This document shows, piece after piece, positions 1-11,646 of a DNA stretch of 64,000 nucleotides. Position numbers and translations under genes: made by a program. The DNA is from Tetradesmus obliquus (taxonomy: Eukaryota; Chlorophyta; Chlorophyceae; Sphaeropleales; Scenedesmaceae): NCBI GenBank assembly GCA_030272155.1, contig CP126191.1, positions 4,176,501-4,240,500 on the forward strand, read 5' to 3'. Position 1 is the first letter of the stretch, and each line of letters starts with the position of its first letter. Under the pieces are notes generated by a model. It saw nothing but the letters and a program-made list of their open reading frames with translations. It was not told the origin of the DNA and did no database searches.

Positions 1-119
1 AGGTGCGCTCCAGCACTGCTGCTCGCACAGCTTTGGCTAGCACCGCTGATTCATAGTATAGTTGCCCTGCTGACCTGCCTGCTCTGCCCGCCCGGCTACT
101 TCTGCCTTTCATGCTGCAG

Positions 120-815
120 TGTACAGCACCACAGGTGATGCTCCGGCGACAGATCAGTCGCCCCGCACTGCGCTGCGCACACACACCGCCTCGTACGCGG
201 CTGCCGTGACGCACAACCCAGCCGCACCACCACCACCCTCCTACGCCACTGCTGCTGCTGCCGGCAGTGGCAGCAGCAGCAGCGGCAGCCGGCGCAACGG
301 CAATGCAGCTGATCTGGTGCTGGCAGCGATCCAGACGACGCGCCAGCGCGCACATGCGCATGCAAAGATGGCGGGCCGCACGCGCCAGGTACGCGGCTGG
401 TGTCCTGTAATGTACAACTGTTGCTGTCCTGCACACAGTACACCTGCTGCTGTCCTGCAAGCAGTTCACAGCCGCTGGGCACAGCCGCTGCAGCGCGTGC
501 ATATGCAGCAGCAGGGGGAGTTGAGGTCATTTTGCGTCGCCTTGCAGCTGTGATGTGCTGTTTGTTGTGGGTGTGGCTGCCTGCTGCTTCTGCCCCGTTG
601 TATCATGAGCGATGAGTGCATGCTGCGGATGTATTCCTTGCCGGTTGTAACACCGGTCAACGGTCAACCATGCACGTGTTGAGCATGACGTGTGCTCTGG
701 CTGTCGGCTGCTGCTGCAGACGACCGAGGAAGGGCGCTCCGGCAAGGCTGACGCTGCGTGGCGCGAGGCAGACAACGCCAGCAGCGCATGGGACGCAGAC
801 AGCCAGGACGACTGA
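120..815 (+). CDS. 3' end of an unidentified protein gene (partial)
   Basis: I do not recognise the family. Three candidate coding exons can be joined in phase: 120-388, 472-549 and 720-815, ending in TGA. The first starts after a pyrimidine-rich tract and CAG and ends at CAG|GTACGC. It encodes a Pro/Ala/Ser-rich stretch and then a basic helix-like segment (LVLAAIQTTRQRAHAH). The second encodes an Ala-rich piece ending in GGVEVILRRLAA and uses a weak donor (GCT|GTGATG). The last encodes an acidic 31-residue tail ending WDADSQDD. A TGTAA signal at 966-970, about 150 bases past the stop, supports the 3' end. The 5' part lies left of the window. The middle exon is the least certain element. Confidence 0.42.
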
Positions 816-3765
816 GCAGCAGTTGTTGTTGCTGCTACAGTAGAGGCCGCTAGAGGTGAGGTGGTGACTGTTGCAACACTTGCAGCGCGACTCTGTATTG
901 CCGCAACGCAGCCCTGCTTTTGGTGCTGCCAGTGCGCAGGAGGTGTACAAGCTGGGAGGCGCTTGTGTAACGTACTGCAGATGGCCAACTCCCCTGCAGC
1001 AGTTATCTGGGACAGATGTGTTTCACTGTAGCAGTGCGCGCAGTGCTAGCTGTTCAACGCAGGGCAGGTGGTGTTGCAGCGACCTGGTGTGCGGCCTTGC
1101 AGGGATTACTCATTTTGAAGCTGTGCATGCATGCATGGCTTGTGGTTTCCTGCCCGCGCCCTGTTGGGTCTACTGACTCACCCTTTCTGCTGCTGTTGTG
1201 GGGTCTGCCGCAGGTTGGTTGCTACCGTTAGGCGATGTCATGGCCTGCGCTTCTAGACACCCAGACGCCTGTCCTGGAGGCACCGTCAACAAAACCACAA
1301 ACCCCTTAGCAGCATGCGCCACCGCCCGGACTTGTCGGGAGCGTTGCGCTCCACCACCCACTTCCTGTGCCTCAGGCTTGGTGCGTTGACCCGCGGCAGC
1401 AGCACAGCTGCCCAGCCTGCGCGTAGGATTGTGCGACTCAGCTCTGTCAACACTTTAGGACTTGACACAGCTGCCCAATTGGTGTGTTGTGGTATGTATG
1501 GTGCATGCATTGTGGCGTGGCGTGATGGATGTGTGTTGAACCCTTTGCGCCGCAGGCATTGCTTGTGAAGGGGAAAGGGGAAGCTGAGGTGTGGCAGTAA
1601 TTATGCGTGGAGTAGGCAGTGGCTCTGGCTGCTGCGTGTTGTCGTGTGATTTGTATACAACCCATCAGGAAATGCAGCCACGAGTTGAGAGGTGCCATTG
1701 CATTACTTCCCTGCCTGCTGTTGCTGTAACTAACCCTGTGAGGGTGTCAGTTAGTGTACCCAGGTTGTTGTGCATGTGCCGTGGTTGTTACTTATGTGCA
1801 ACGCAGCGCGATCGGCCATTGAGGGGCGAGTTCTGTCTGTTCACTAAGTAATGGCAGCGCGGTTGTGGAGTCACATGAAGGGTAAGACTGTATTGCTTGT
1901 GCATTCTTGCGTGGGTGTGAGCAGCCGCCCCGGCGCGGCTGTGGATTCACTGGCAGCACTTGTTCAGCAGACCAATCCCCAGGCGTTGAGCTAGGTTCGT
2001 GTCCAGCGGCATGCGTGCGCGGGTGTTGATGCCACACATGTTGAACTTGCAGCCGCATACAGCTTAGGTTGATGATGGGGTTTAGGTGCACGCGTGCGTG
2101 GTGCGTGGTCTGCCTCTCTTCTGCAACACTTTGGTAGCAGCACCTTCAGTAATCGCCTCTTGCGCGCTGCATGTGCAGCCAAGACTTATTATCATGGAGT
2201 TGCGTTGTTGCTCTGTGGTTGCTCGTGCTGTGCTTTCATCTGCGGTGTGGCTGGTTGCGCAAGGCGATCTCTGCGCAAACTGTGTTGCGTGTTTGCCGCA
2301 GCGCGTAAGTTGCTGCGCTGCGGGTATGCGTGTCGCGCGAGCCATCTCATATGCTGTTAGCAGATCAACATACAACTGCTGTATTTGTGCATCGCCGAGT
2401 GTTGTGCGTGTTGCATGCGGGTGGCGTGTGCCTGTGCCATGCTTCGGGCTGCATACAATGGGAGCGAGGCGAGCACTGTCTGCTCTTTTCTACAGCGCAT
2501 GCAGCCTCAACAAAGCGGCACAGAAGCAGCGCCAACCAAGCAGCAGCAGGCGCAACATGTCGGCGCCATGGTGTCGAGTCAGGTAGCTGATGCATTGTCC
2601 ATGCCGCATTGCGCATCTCTGGCGCACTGCAGTTGCTTGTGCTCGGGCTGGCTTTGTTCAGAGGTGCAGGCACGGCGCGCCAAATCAGCGGTGCTTTCTC
2701 GCACCACAAGGGCTGTGTGCAGCAATGGCAAGCTAGTTTGAAGCAATCAGTCAAGCCTGATGTGAGCATGTGGGGTCGGCATGCATGTGTGCGTGCTCAT
2801 GGCATGCTAGCGCGGCGGAAAATGGGCTGCACACACTTCGGTCGGTGTGCAGGGCCATTGTTGTTGGCTGCACCTACTTACAATGTGCATGTTTGCTTTT
2901 GGAAGGTTGGTGCTGTGTGCAGCAGAGTGCTGAGCTGCTGCTTGCAAAATGTTTTTTTTTTCGCAACTGGGTGGCAGCATGCTGCTGGGCAGCGCGTGAG
3001 CAGGCCAGCGTGTGGTTTACCGAAAACCATAACATTACGCATGGTGTAGCTTAGCCTACTTTGAGGGGAGGGCTGCGGGGCGCTTGGCAGCTGCTTAGGG
3101 TGGCGGGATGGCTATGTTATTTAAACAGTGTTATAACCAGTGGTGGGCGTGGCTACAAGCAAACTGATTTGTTGGCATTGTTGCAGGCATCCTTGGGAAG
3201 CTGCTCCAGCAGCTGCTCAGACAGCTAGCAAGCTAGGCCTTGGATTTCACAGCCGCCCACGCTGCCACCTTGATGGTATCATGTGACAAGTGGCAGTTTG
3301 TGACGGACTGTGCACCTGCATGTGTCGTAGAGGAATGTGGCTCTCTGCTGCACAATAGCGCGATCCATGATCCCACTGCCATCCACCAGAGGAAGTTGGG
3401 CTTGTCAGCTCAGCATCATTGGACTGTGCAGTGCAGACAGCTTCTGCTTGAGTGGAGTCTTACACTTGAGTGCTTGTATCTTGTGGTGGCTTTCTTGCCA
3501 ACAGGCGGACGGCTTTCTGAACATGCGGTGCAGCCAGAGGAGTGGGAGGGACGCTTTGCCAACGTATCAGCGTATCTTGACACAGTGCTTAGCAGTAGCA
3601 GTAGTGCCTTTGTCAGGCATGTGTTACTGACACAGTTGACAGCTCACACTTTTAGACAATACTCCGTACACGTTTTGTATGCGTGCATCCGCTGGCGACA
3701 TTTTGCAGAAACAGAGAACACCATGCTGTGGTAGCGCTTGAGACAGGACCCCGATCTCTCGCACA
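816..3765. other. Non-coding stretch between gene 1 and the Deg protease gene
   Basis: About 2.9 kb with no gene I can support. The + strand is strongly G+T rich, like the introns of the flanking + genes, so much of it may be 3' UTR of the first gene or 5' UTR and promoter of the protease. Open frames here are Cys/Ala/Leu-rich with no recognisable motif. Confidence 0.5.
966..970 (+). terminator. TGTAA polyadenylation-type signal
   Basis: TGTAA is the usual nuclear polyadenylation signal in chlorophyte algae. This copy lies about 150 bases after the proposed stop at 815. The pentamer is short and recurs by chance, so support is positional only. Confidence 0.35.
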
Positions 3766-4658
3766 ATGGCTCTGTCGTCAGTCAAAAATCAGTTACCGTT
3801 CCGTTCAACTCAGCGAAGACATACTGGGAACACGGAAACGCCTGTACGTGGGTTGGTGCCTCGGTGCTGTATGCAAGCAGTACACTGTCACTACTGCTGA
3901 TGTGTGGACCTCTGTTTGCCTCACAGGCGTACGGCAGCCACAGCAGGCAGGCGCGCCACCGAACTTTCAAGCAGCATGCATCAGCACAATCAGCAGAAGC
4001 CTGCTGCGACCGCAGGACACTGCTGCTAGGAGCTGCAGCACTGGCAGCTGTTGGGGCCGGGCCCCTGCCCTGTGGTGCCCTCACACTTGAAGAAGTCACT
4101 CCCAGCATTGCAGCAGCAGGGCCTCTGACAGACAGGGAGTCTGCCATCATCAACATTTTTCAAAGCAGCTCCCTGGCTGTCGCAAATGTGTTTGACGTGA
4201 CGCTGCTGGTGAGCAATGCTCTGCTGCGCGCAAGCAGCAAGCAGCGCTGGCAGCGGTGCTGTGTGCGGGCGGCAGGAGCCGGGTTCTGCCTTAGCTGATG
4301 CCTCAAGCATACATGGGGTAGATATGCATGCAAGCACATGCTGTGGGCGCACGGCACTAACATGAAGGCTGCCAAACAGCAACAGCATTGCAGTTGACCA
4401 CCAGCAGGCCGTGCAGCTATGCCACAGCAGCTGCGAACCTGCATACACTGCTGCTGGCATATTTATGCATGTATTGTGGCACTATGTTTGTTGAGCTACC
4501 GCTGCCGCTGCTGCTGCTGCTGCTGTGCTTGATTAACTCCTGGATGCAGGGCCGCAACACATCCTCTATACCTGAAGCAGATGTGCCAGAGGTACGCGCA
4601 GCAGCAGCCCAATGCAGCACTGCACAGCTGACCAGCACTATTGCATACCACCAGCAGT

Positions 4659-4690
<32 letters not shown>

Positions 4691-5692
4691 GAGCAACTCC
4701 TGCACGAGTGCACAATTGCAGGATGCTGCCTGATGACAGCACGGCAATCCGCTAACTCTTAATTGTTGTGTCTGTCGGTTGTGACAGGGCAACGGCAGCG
4801 GCATCGTGTGGGACACAGATGGCCATGTGGTAACCAACTACCACGTGCTGCAGGTGCGCTGCACAACACCACCGAAACAGCAACAGCATCATGTGCTACG
4901 GTGCCGAACTTTTGGCACTCAGCGCCGAAGACTTGAGTCATTGCAATGGGGCTATCTAGTGACCTACCCGTGTGGTAGCTGAGCTGCACACACCAACCGC
5001 TGCGCTTGCTGATTATAGGCTACACCATGCGCCTGGCACAGTGCGTGGCACCATCTGCTGCCCATGCACGTGTCTGGGTTCACCACCGTGGTCCGCGAGG
5101 CTCTTTAGCAACATCAGCCTGGCCTGCTGTACCTGTACCTGTGTTGTGCACACACGCTGCGTGCAGTCAGCGCTGGCCAAGTTTGGTGCGCCCGCCAGTG
5201 CTGCTGTGAGCTCCGCGCCCAGCCCAGCCATCGGCAAGCGAGTGGGCCTGGTGACGCTGCTGCTGCCTGACGGTGGGCAGCAGACGTATGACGCTGTGCT
5301 GGTGGGCGCTGACAGGGCACGCGGTGGGTGTTACTAACACTAGTAGGTTAGGGAGGGATGATAACAGTAGGATGCAAAATCCACCTGGATTTTAGGATAC
5401 CTGGATCTAGCATCGAGTTGTTGTTGCTCACAGTGCAGCAGAAGAGGCTGGGCTGATGCCGTCACAAACCGAACCAACTATAATGTGGTAGGGTGGTTCA
5501 CAAAGGGAAGGTGGTGTGAACATGACAGGTCGGGCATAGGTGTGTAGCCGGCAGCTGCCATGGCTGGAAGCACATGCTTCAAGTATACCGCGTATGACAG
5601 CAACATCATAATGGTTTGGTTCAAGCAGCCCACTGTCAGCACATTAATCCTTCTGCAGGTATGCGGCACCACCCAACCACCCCTCGCCTCTG

Positions 5693-5761
<69 letters not shown>

Positions 5762-8065
5762 AGACCTGGCGGTGCTCAAGATCCCTGCAGCCAGGGATGT
5801 GCTCAAGCCGCTGCAGCTGGGCTCCAGCGCTGGCGTGCGCGTGGGGCAGCTGTGCCTGGCCATAGGCTCACCCTTCGGCTTTGACCGCACACTGACCACG
5901 GGTGAGCGTGTGCAGCGCTGCGCAGTTAACTTGAGGGAGGCACAGCAACATGTCTACAGGAGGATTGGGTGTTGGTCATGATAGCATGCAAGCTGTTTGA
6001 GCGTTGCCAGGCTGTGCACCGCTGTGATCATTGAGGTTGGTCTGCAGCTGTCTGCAGTCCGCAGTCAAGCGCTCTTGCAGTGCGATGTGCTCTTGAAGAT
6101 GGTGGGGGCCAGGCGATGGGCTGGATGCCATACACGGCCTTGCTGCCCCAGTGAAGCCAGGCATGGCTGTGTTATGTGTCACAACTGGTCCGTCATATTT
6201 ATTACGCATGTCATGACTCATGACACATCAGGGATTGTTGCAGCCACGCGCAGGCTGCATGCCAGCTCAGACGGCTTGCACCTCTCTGCAGGTGCACATG
6301 CTGCTAGTAGGAGTGTACTGTACGCTTATCTGTCAAGAGGTCAAACCCCGACTGATGCTGGACCACGAGGTTGAGCCAGCTGCGCACCTGCAACAGTGCG
6401 GCGCTGATGTCATGCTTGTTTGTGCCTGCACGCCCTGGCGTGTGGGTTTGCACTCAGTGGTTAGGAATCACCTAAGGTAGTTTGCGAGTGGCTCCCTCCT
6501 CTGGGTTCACCTCTTGCTCTTCAAGATAATTATGAAAATGTGTGTAATTGCTTGTTTGCGCCTGCAGGCGTGATCAGCGGGCTCAACAGGGACATCCGCA
6601 GCCAGCTGGGCTCAACAATCCCTGGAGGCATCCAAACCGATGCAGCCATCAACCCAGGTGCGCGGCAGCATTGCACCAGAGTGCTGCACTTACGTGTGGT
6701 TGCTGTGCATGCTGCTGTCACTGCTTGTATGGCGAGGATTGAAGCAGGATCACAGCAGAGGTTGATGCACACCTGTGCGATCTAGCAACAGCTTGCTTCC
6801 TAGTATCAAGCTTGGACTTGGCAGGGCTGCATGTTCGTTTTTGTAACGCCTTGCAGCTGGTGTCGTGCCATGCTCAAGCTTGCATCCCCGCTGCCTGTCG
6901 GTGTCTGCCGCCTGCTGCTTCTTTCTATTTCTCTCAGGCAACAGCGGGGGCCCCCTGCTAGACAGCAGCGGCCGCCTGATCGGCCTCAACACCGCCATCT
7001 TCACACCCACAGGCACCTCAGCAGGTGTGGGCTTTGCCATCCCTGCAGACACCGTGGGCCGCGTGGTGCCGCAGCTGATTGCCAGTGGGCGCGTGCTGCG
7101 GCCGAGCCTGGGGGTGCAGGTGAGGTCTAGGGGTGCGGCCGCGGGAGGGCCGAGGGGCTTTGAATGCGGCACGTCTAACTGGCAATGGTTGTACTGTTTG
7201 GCAGCATAGCCAGGCATGCATGTGTTGGGTTGGCTTTCCTGACAAGCCCAGCGTAGTCGCCATCCACATCTGGGCAGCCTCTGCTGGCAGTGTGCTTGAG
7301 CATGCGCCCGCTGCAGCTGCTCTGCTTGAACATCTGCTTTTGTTCATGATCCTGACACACATTGACTGCATCTTTCAATACAGGTTGCCTCGGATGCCAT
7401 AGCTCAGAAGCTCAAGGTCACCAGCGGGGCGCTGCTGTCAGCAGTGGACCCAGACGGCGCTGCTGCTGCTGCTGGCCTGCTGGCCACGCGGCGCGGGCTG
7501 GGTGGCGTTGTTGCTGGGGACGTTATTATTGCGCTCAACGGGCGGCAGGTGCTGAATGGAGGGGACCTGTTCAATGCGCTGGAGCAGTGTGCGATTGGAG
7601 AGAAGGTGAAGCTGGCGGTGCTGCGCTCGACAGATCAGGTGAGGGGCTGAGCATGCTGTTGCTGCCACAGCACGCAGGGTAGGGTGTGGTGGACGCAGTC
7701 ACTGGGTTGCTGGAACTGCACAGCACGTACGTTTGCTACTAAATGTTGTTAGCACGGCACCGAGGGGCAATTTTTGAAGTGGGATGTTCTCTATGCACAG
7801 CCAAGTTGTGCATCCCCCCGGGGGAACACAGTGTGTTCAGTCAGTCACTTGCCAGCTTCCCAAGTCTCGCACTGCTACATCACGATTTTGCTTTACTGAC
7901 GTGTACTTTACTGCTTAGATGACGTGTACTTTACTGCTTAGATGACGTGGGCGCGGTCCTGCAGCAGCTGCTGCTTTAGTATCAAGAGCTCGGTTGATCT
8001 TCCCTGCGATGCTGCAGGGACAACAGCAGCTGGAGGTGGAGGTGACGCTGAAGCCCGAGAAGTAA
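3766..8065 (+). CDS. DEG8: Deg8-type thylakoid-lumen serine protease (trypsin + one PDZ)
   Basis: ATP-independent HtrA-family protease; Deg5/Deg8 act in the thylakoid lumen in photosystem II repair. Ten exons join in phase: 3766-3843, 3927-4208, 4550-4591, 4788-4853, 5167-5323, 5764-5901, 6568-6657, 6938-7119, 7384-7638, 8018-8065 (445 aa; Arabidopsis Deg8 is of similar length). The N-terminus looks like a transit peptide ([12 protein letters not shown]). It is followed by a twin-arginine lumen signal ([17 protein letters not shown]), which argues for Tat import. The catalytic triad is visible: His in VTNYHVL, Asp in DLAVLKI, Ser in NSGGPL. A single C-terminal PDZ contains [12 protein letters not shown]. 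The match to Deg8 is close through [10 protein letters not shown] and [11 protein letters not shown]. The start was chosen because this ATG exon gives the transit-like leader and joins in frame; the ATG at 3738 in the unspliced frame was not used. A 22-unit CTG repeat abuts the exon 6 acceptor. Confidence 0.93.
5695..5760 (+). repeat. (CTG)22 tract at the 3' splice site of Deg8 intron 5
   Basis: Twenty-two uninterrupted CTG units run into the CAG acceptor (5761-5763) of Deg8 exon 6. The tract occupies the place of the polypyrimidine tract and is probably unstable in length. Confidence 0.95.
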
Positions 8066-8568
8066 TCTTCCAACAGGAGGACCGTGGCTCAGTATCGGCT
8101 GCACGTTGGTCGCAGTCGGTCAAGACAGAAATGTTGGCTGACAACTTCCGTTGTGTTGGGCGTGTTCAACCCCAGGCTTCGCGTGGTGTTCTGTAACCTA
8201 CCGTGCTTTCGTCACGAATGTCGTTGAGACATACAGTTGAGCAGCTCGTATGCATTTTTATGGTGCGTTTGGCTATAAGCAACTCCGCTGGTGGTACCTT
8301 TCGACACACCCACTTCTCGAGTGCGAACGGCTGTGCTTCTCTGTTCCTTGCTTGCGCCCTTAATATACCTGGATTGAAACGTTAACTGATAGTTTGCAAC
8401 AATCCTGATACTCTCGATCCACCACGTCGGGTTCTTTGCTTCGTCCCAGGCACAGGGGCGTCATCTCTGCAGCGCAAGTACCAACTCATGCCGCATTGCA
8501 AACAAATGTACACTTACGTTAGCATTTTACTGTAGTTTTCGGGGCAGCATAGTAGCACTTGTGTCGAC
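8066..8568. other. Deg8 3' UTR and upstream region of the PP2A B'' gene
   Basis: About 0.5 kb without a gene. It holds the TGTAA above. The rest would contain the promoter and 5' UTR of the next gene, but I see no clear TATA element. Confidence 0.5.
8192..8196 (+). terminator. TGTAA polyadenylation-type signal of the Deg8 gene
   Basis: A TGTAA 127 bases after the Deg8 stop codon, on the sense strand. This fits the usual position in chlorophyte 3' UTRs. Confidence 0.5.
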
Positions 8569-10206
8569 ATGCCAGTGCAGTTGGAGCGGCAGCAGCGAGA
8601 ATTAGGCCTGCTAGTCAAAGAGAGGGCCAGTTTCAGCAAGTCACAGAAATGTTCTGGGCCGTACTCTGGGTGGGTAGAGCCTGATAGCAATGTCGCCATG
8701 TTGAACGAGCTGGTCACCGCAGCGAGCGCCCGAGACAGGGCTACGACAGCCACCCCAATCTCGGAAGCATGCTCACGGAGGCTTCTGCGACATGGCGAGC
8801 GCCCGCGCTCCTGCCCTGGCGGAAGGGTGGGCGGGACCAGCGGTGTGCCTGCTGGTACAACCAGCAGCAGGCGCCTCACCAATGTCGGCAGCAAAGCCTC
8901 GGAAGCCAGCCCGGGGTCAGCACATGGCCTGGGAGTGTACTGCTCCAGCCTGGAGCTGGCAGTAGGGAAGAAGCTGCATGGCAGGCACGGCAGCAGCAGC
9001 AAGCGGGCGAGCAGTGCCAGCAGTGCCAGTGAGCAGGCAGGCAGCCTGCCAGCCTGGAATCCATCAGCTAGCAAGGCAGCTGGCAAAGGCAGCAGTGGCA
9101 GCGGCAGCCAGGCAGCAGGTGAGAGGCTGAGAGGGTGTGAGGGTTGGCTGGCCAGGCACCCTCGGATGCTCAAACTGTACTGCTGTAGGACGATGTCACC
9201 TCACCCCTCAACAATGCTGCTTCAAACTGCATGTGTTCGCCGAATTTGTTATACTATGCAAGCTTTGGCGTGAGGTAGACTACATGCGTCGACCAATCAG
9301 CGCAACGGACGCTTCAAGTGTCAGCTCACACAGCAAGCCGTTGTGAGGGCAGCAGCTGACAATGCACTGCACGTGCCAACTGCTGCCCGCAGGTGCCACA
9401 AGCGCAACCAGCAGCACAGATGGGGCCGCTGGTGAGAAGCTGTCACCCGGCACAGGCAGGGCAGTGGGCCTGGCGCTGTCACTTCGTGAAAGAGTGATGC
9501 AGCTGGAGAAGCGCAACAGGTGTGTGGTGTGCAGTGCAGCACGGCAGTTGTGTGCTTGTGCGGCCTGCGGGAGTTGCAGCTGCATGCGCTGCAGCGCTGC
9601 ATGTTGCTTGATGCCTTGCACGCTGCAGCACGGTTGATTTGAGTTGGAGGGGTGCAGCCAGCGCGTGAGTCAGGCCACTCTGCGAAGGCGGTGCATGATG
9701 CCAGCTGGCAGAGACAGCGAGCAGTAAACTGGCGCTGCATTGTTGACACTAACACGTGCATGTGACGCTTGCCTGTTATGATTTGGCGTCTGCTGCCGCT
9801 AACCAGGGCACTTGAGAAGAAGCTGAAGAGCCTCAGTGTTGAAGAAACTGCACAGCAGCAGCAGGACAACACAGCGCAACAGCCACAGGGCACCTGCACA
9901 TCTGCAGCCCAGCAGCAGCAGCAGCAGCAGCGCCGTCCAGCAGCAGCGCAAGCGCGGCTGCAGGTGTGCCTGCTGCACACTGCAGATGTGCCAGCAAGCT
10001 CCAAGAGGAGCGTGAGCAGCAGCTGCAGCAGCACTGCCGCAGCCAGCAGCACTGCGCCAGCTGTCAGCAGCAGCAGCAGCTGCTCAACAGTAGCAGCGGT
10101 CATACGGCGCTTTGAAGCAGCTGCTGAGGATAGCAGCAGCATCTCAGATGTCAGTGAGGCAGCTGACTGCAGCAGCAAGGAGCAGCACAGCGCTGCAGCT
10201 GCCCAG

Positions 10207-10238
<32 letters not shown>

Positions 10239-11646
10239 ACAGCACGCATTGGAGGGGCGCTTGCATCTGCAGCCGCCACGCACGCCTGATCCGTGCGAGA
10301 CTGATCGCGGCCGCCGCACACTGCGCCCCCGCACGCCCCCATCACCAGCAGCACCAGCCGCACCTCCAGCAGCAGCAGCAGCCTCTGCAGCAGCGCAGGC
10401 GGAGCATGCAGCGCTGCTGCAGCGCGAGCAGCAGCACCTGGCGACCATCGGCTCGCTGCAGCGGCAGCTGGCACACGCGCAGATGCTGCACGGGCTGCTG
10501 GCGAGTGACTATGCAGACTTGGAGTATGCGCTGAAGGAGACGGAGCGGCAGCGGCGCGAGTACGCGGCGCGCTACGCGTTCGTGTGCCTGGACGGCGATG
10601 GCGACGGCTACTTAAGCGTGGAGCAGGTGAGCGGGTGGTAGGCAGTGGCAGTGGCTTGATGACCAGCAAAGACCAGCTGTCTGTCATGCACTGAGGCGAC
10701 TGGCAACTTCACACGCCTGCAACTGCCGCTGTTTGTTGTGTCTAGCTGAGCAGCCCTCATACTCCTGCGCCTGCGCAAGCGCCAACTGCACATCTGCTGC
10801 TGCTGCTGCTGCGCCCCTCAGGTGGAGGGCTACGACCTGTTCTCCTGCTACGCGCCGCGTGTGTTGCATGCCGCGTTTGCTGCCTGGCGCTGGGCCAGTG
10901 GCTTCCCCGGCTTCCTCAACATTGACGACTTTGTGCGGTTTGTGGAGTATGCGGAGGACCGCGGCAGCGCGGAGGCGCAGCGCTTCTGGTTCAGCGTGCT
11001 GGACGCAGGTGCGTGGGGTGGCTGGGCCGGTTTGGGGGTGGGTGGGGAGAGAGGCAGTGCTGTTGTGTGCGACCGGCTGCTTGGTGTGTGTGTGCATGCT
11101 TGGCAGCTGTGCTTGTGGATCACACAATCTATTGGTGTCCATGTTACAACACTGGGCACTACATGGCATTGCTCTCTGGTCCTTGCAGCCATTGCGATCA
11201 GTCAATTCTGCGTTCGAAAAAGCTGCCAATGCTTGCTGAGTTGGTGCTTGGTTTGCAAATGCGCACAGGACGTTGTACAGTGAGGTTGGGATACGTTCAG
11301 CCGCTTGTCGCTGCAGCCCAACCACAGTATTGCCCTCACCCCTGCTTGCGTGCACATCTGCATTGCTGCTGCAGATGGCGACGGCCGCCTCAGCTGGCAA
11401 GACATGCGCCTCGCATACGAGGCAGTGGACAAGTCCTCGGCGCGCTACGTGGTCAGCTTTGAAGACCTCATGAACCAGATCAGGGACATGGTGGGCCAGC
11501 AGCAGCAGCCGGCGCTGGGCTTCACCTGTGCTGAGCTGCGCGCCAGCAAGCTGGGCTCAGGGGTGTTGGGACTACTGACCAACCACAACAACATGCTGCT
11601 GCAGCGCTCCACGGCAGAGTGGGGCCGCGGCGAGTACCCGCTGTGA
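8569..11646 (+). CDS. EF-hand PP2A regulatory subunit B''-like protein
   Basis: Likely a calcium-responsive B'' (PR72/PPP2R3/TON2 class) subunit that directs protein phosphatase 2A. Five exons join in phase: 8569-9118, 9393-9519, 9807-10626, 10822-11008, 11375-11646 (651 aa). The first ~400 residues are low-complexity (Ser/Ala/Gln-rich, short polyQ), with a coiled-coil-like segment (LRERVMQLEKRN). The C-terminal third carries EF-hand loops: LDGDGDGYLSVEQ, and DADGDGRLSWQDM preceded by RFWFSVL. The exon 4-5 junction splits the Asp codon of the second loop. The block FEDLMNQIRDMV followed by LGLLTNHNNMLLQRS and a short tail matches the conserved B'' C-terminus. The start is the first ATG of the open exon 1; a further upstream exon cannot be excluded. 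Assignment rests on the C-terminal half only. Confidence 0.75.

Noticed and set aside
9321..10448. 375-codon - strand Cys/Ala/Leu-rich ORF
   Set aside because: Antisense of the CAG-rich exon 3 of the PP2A B''-like gene.
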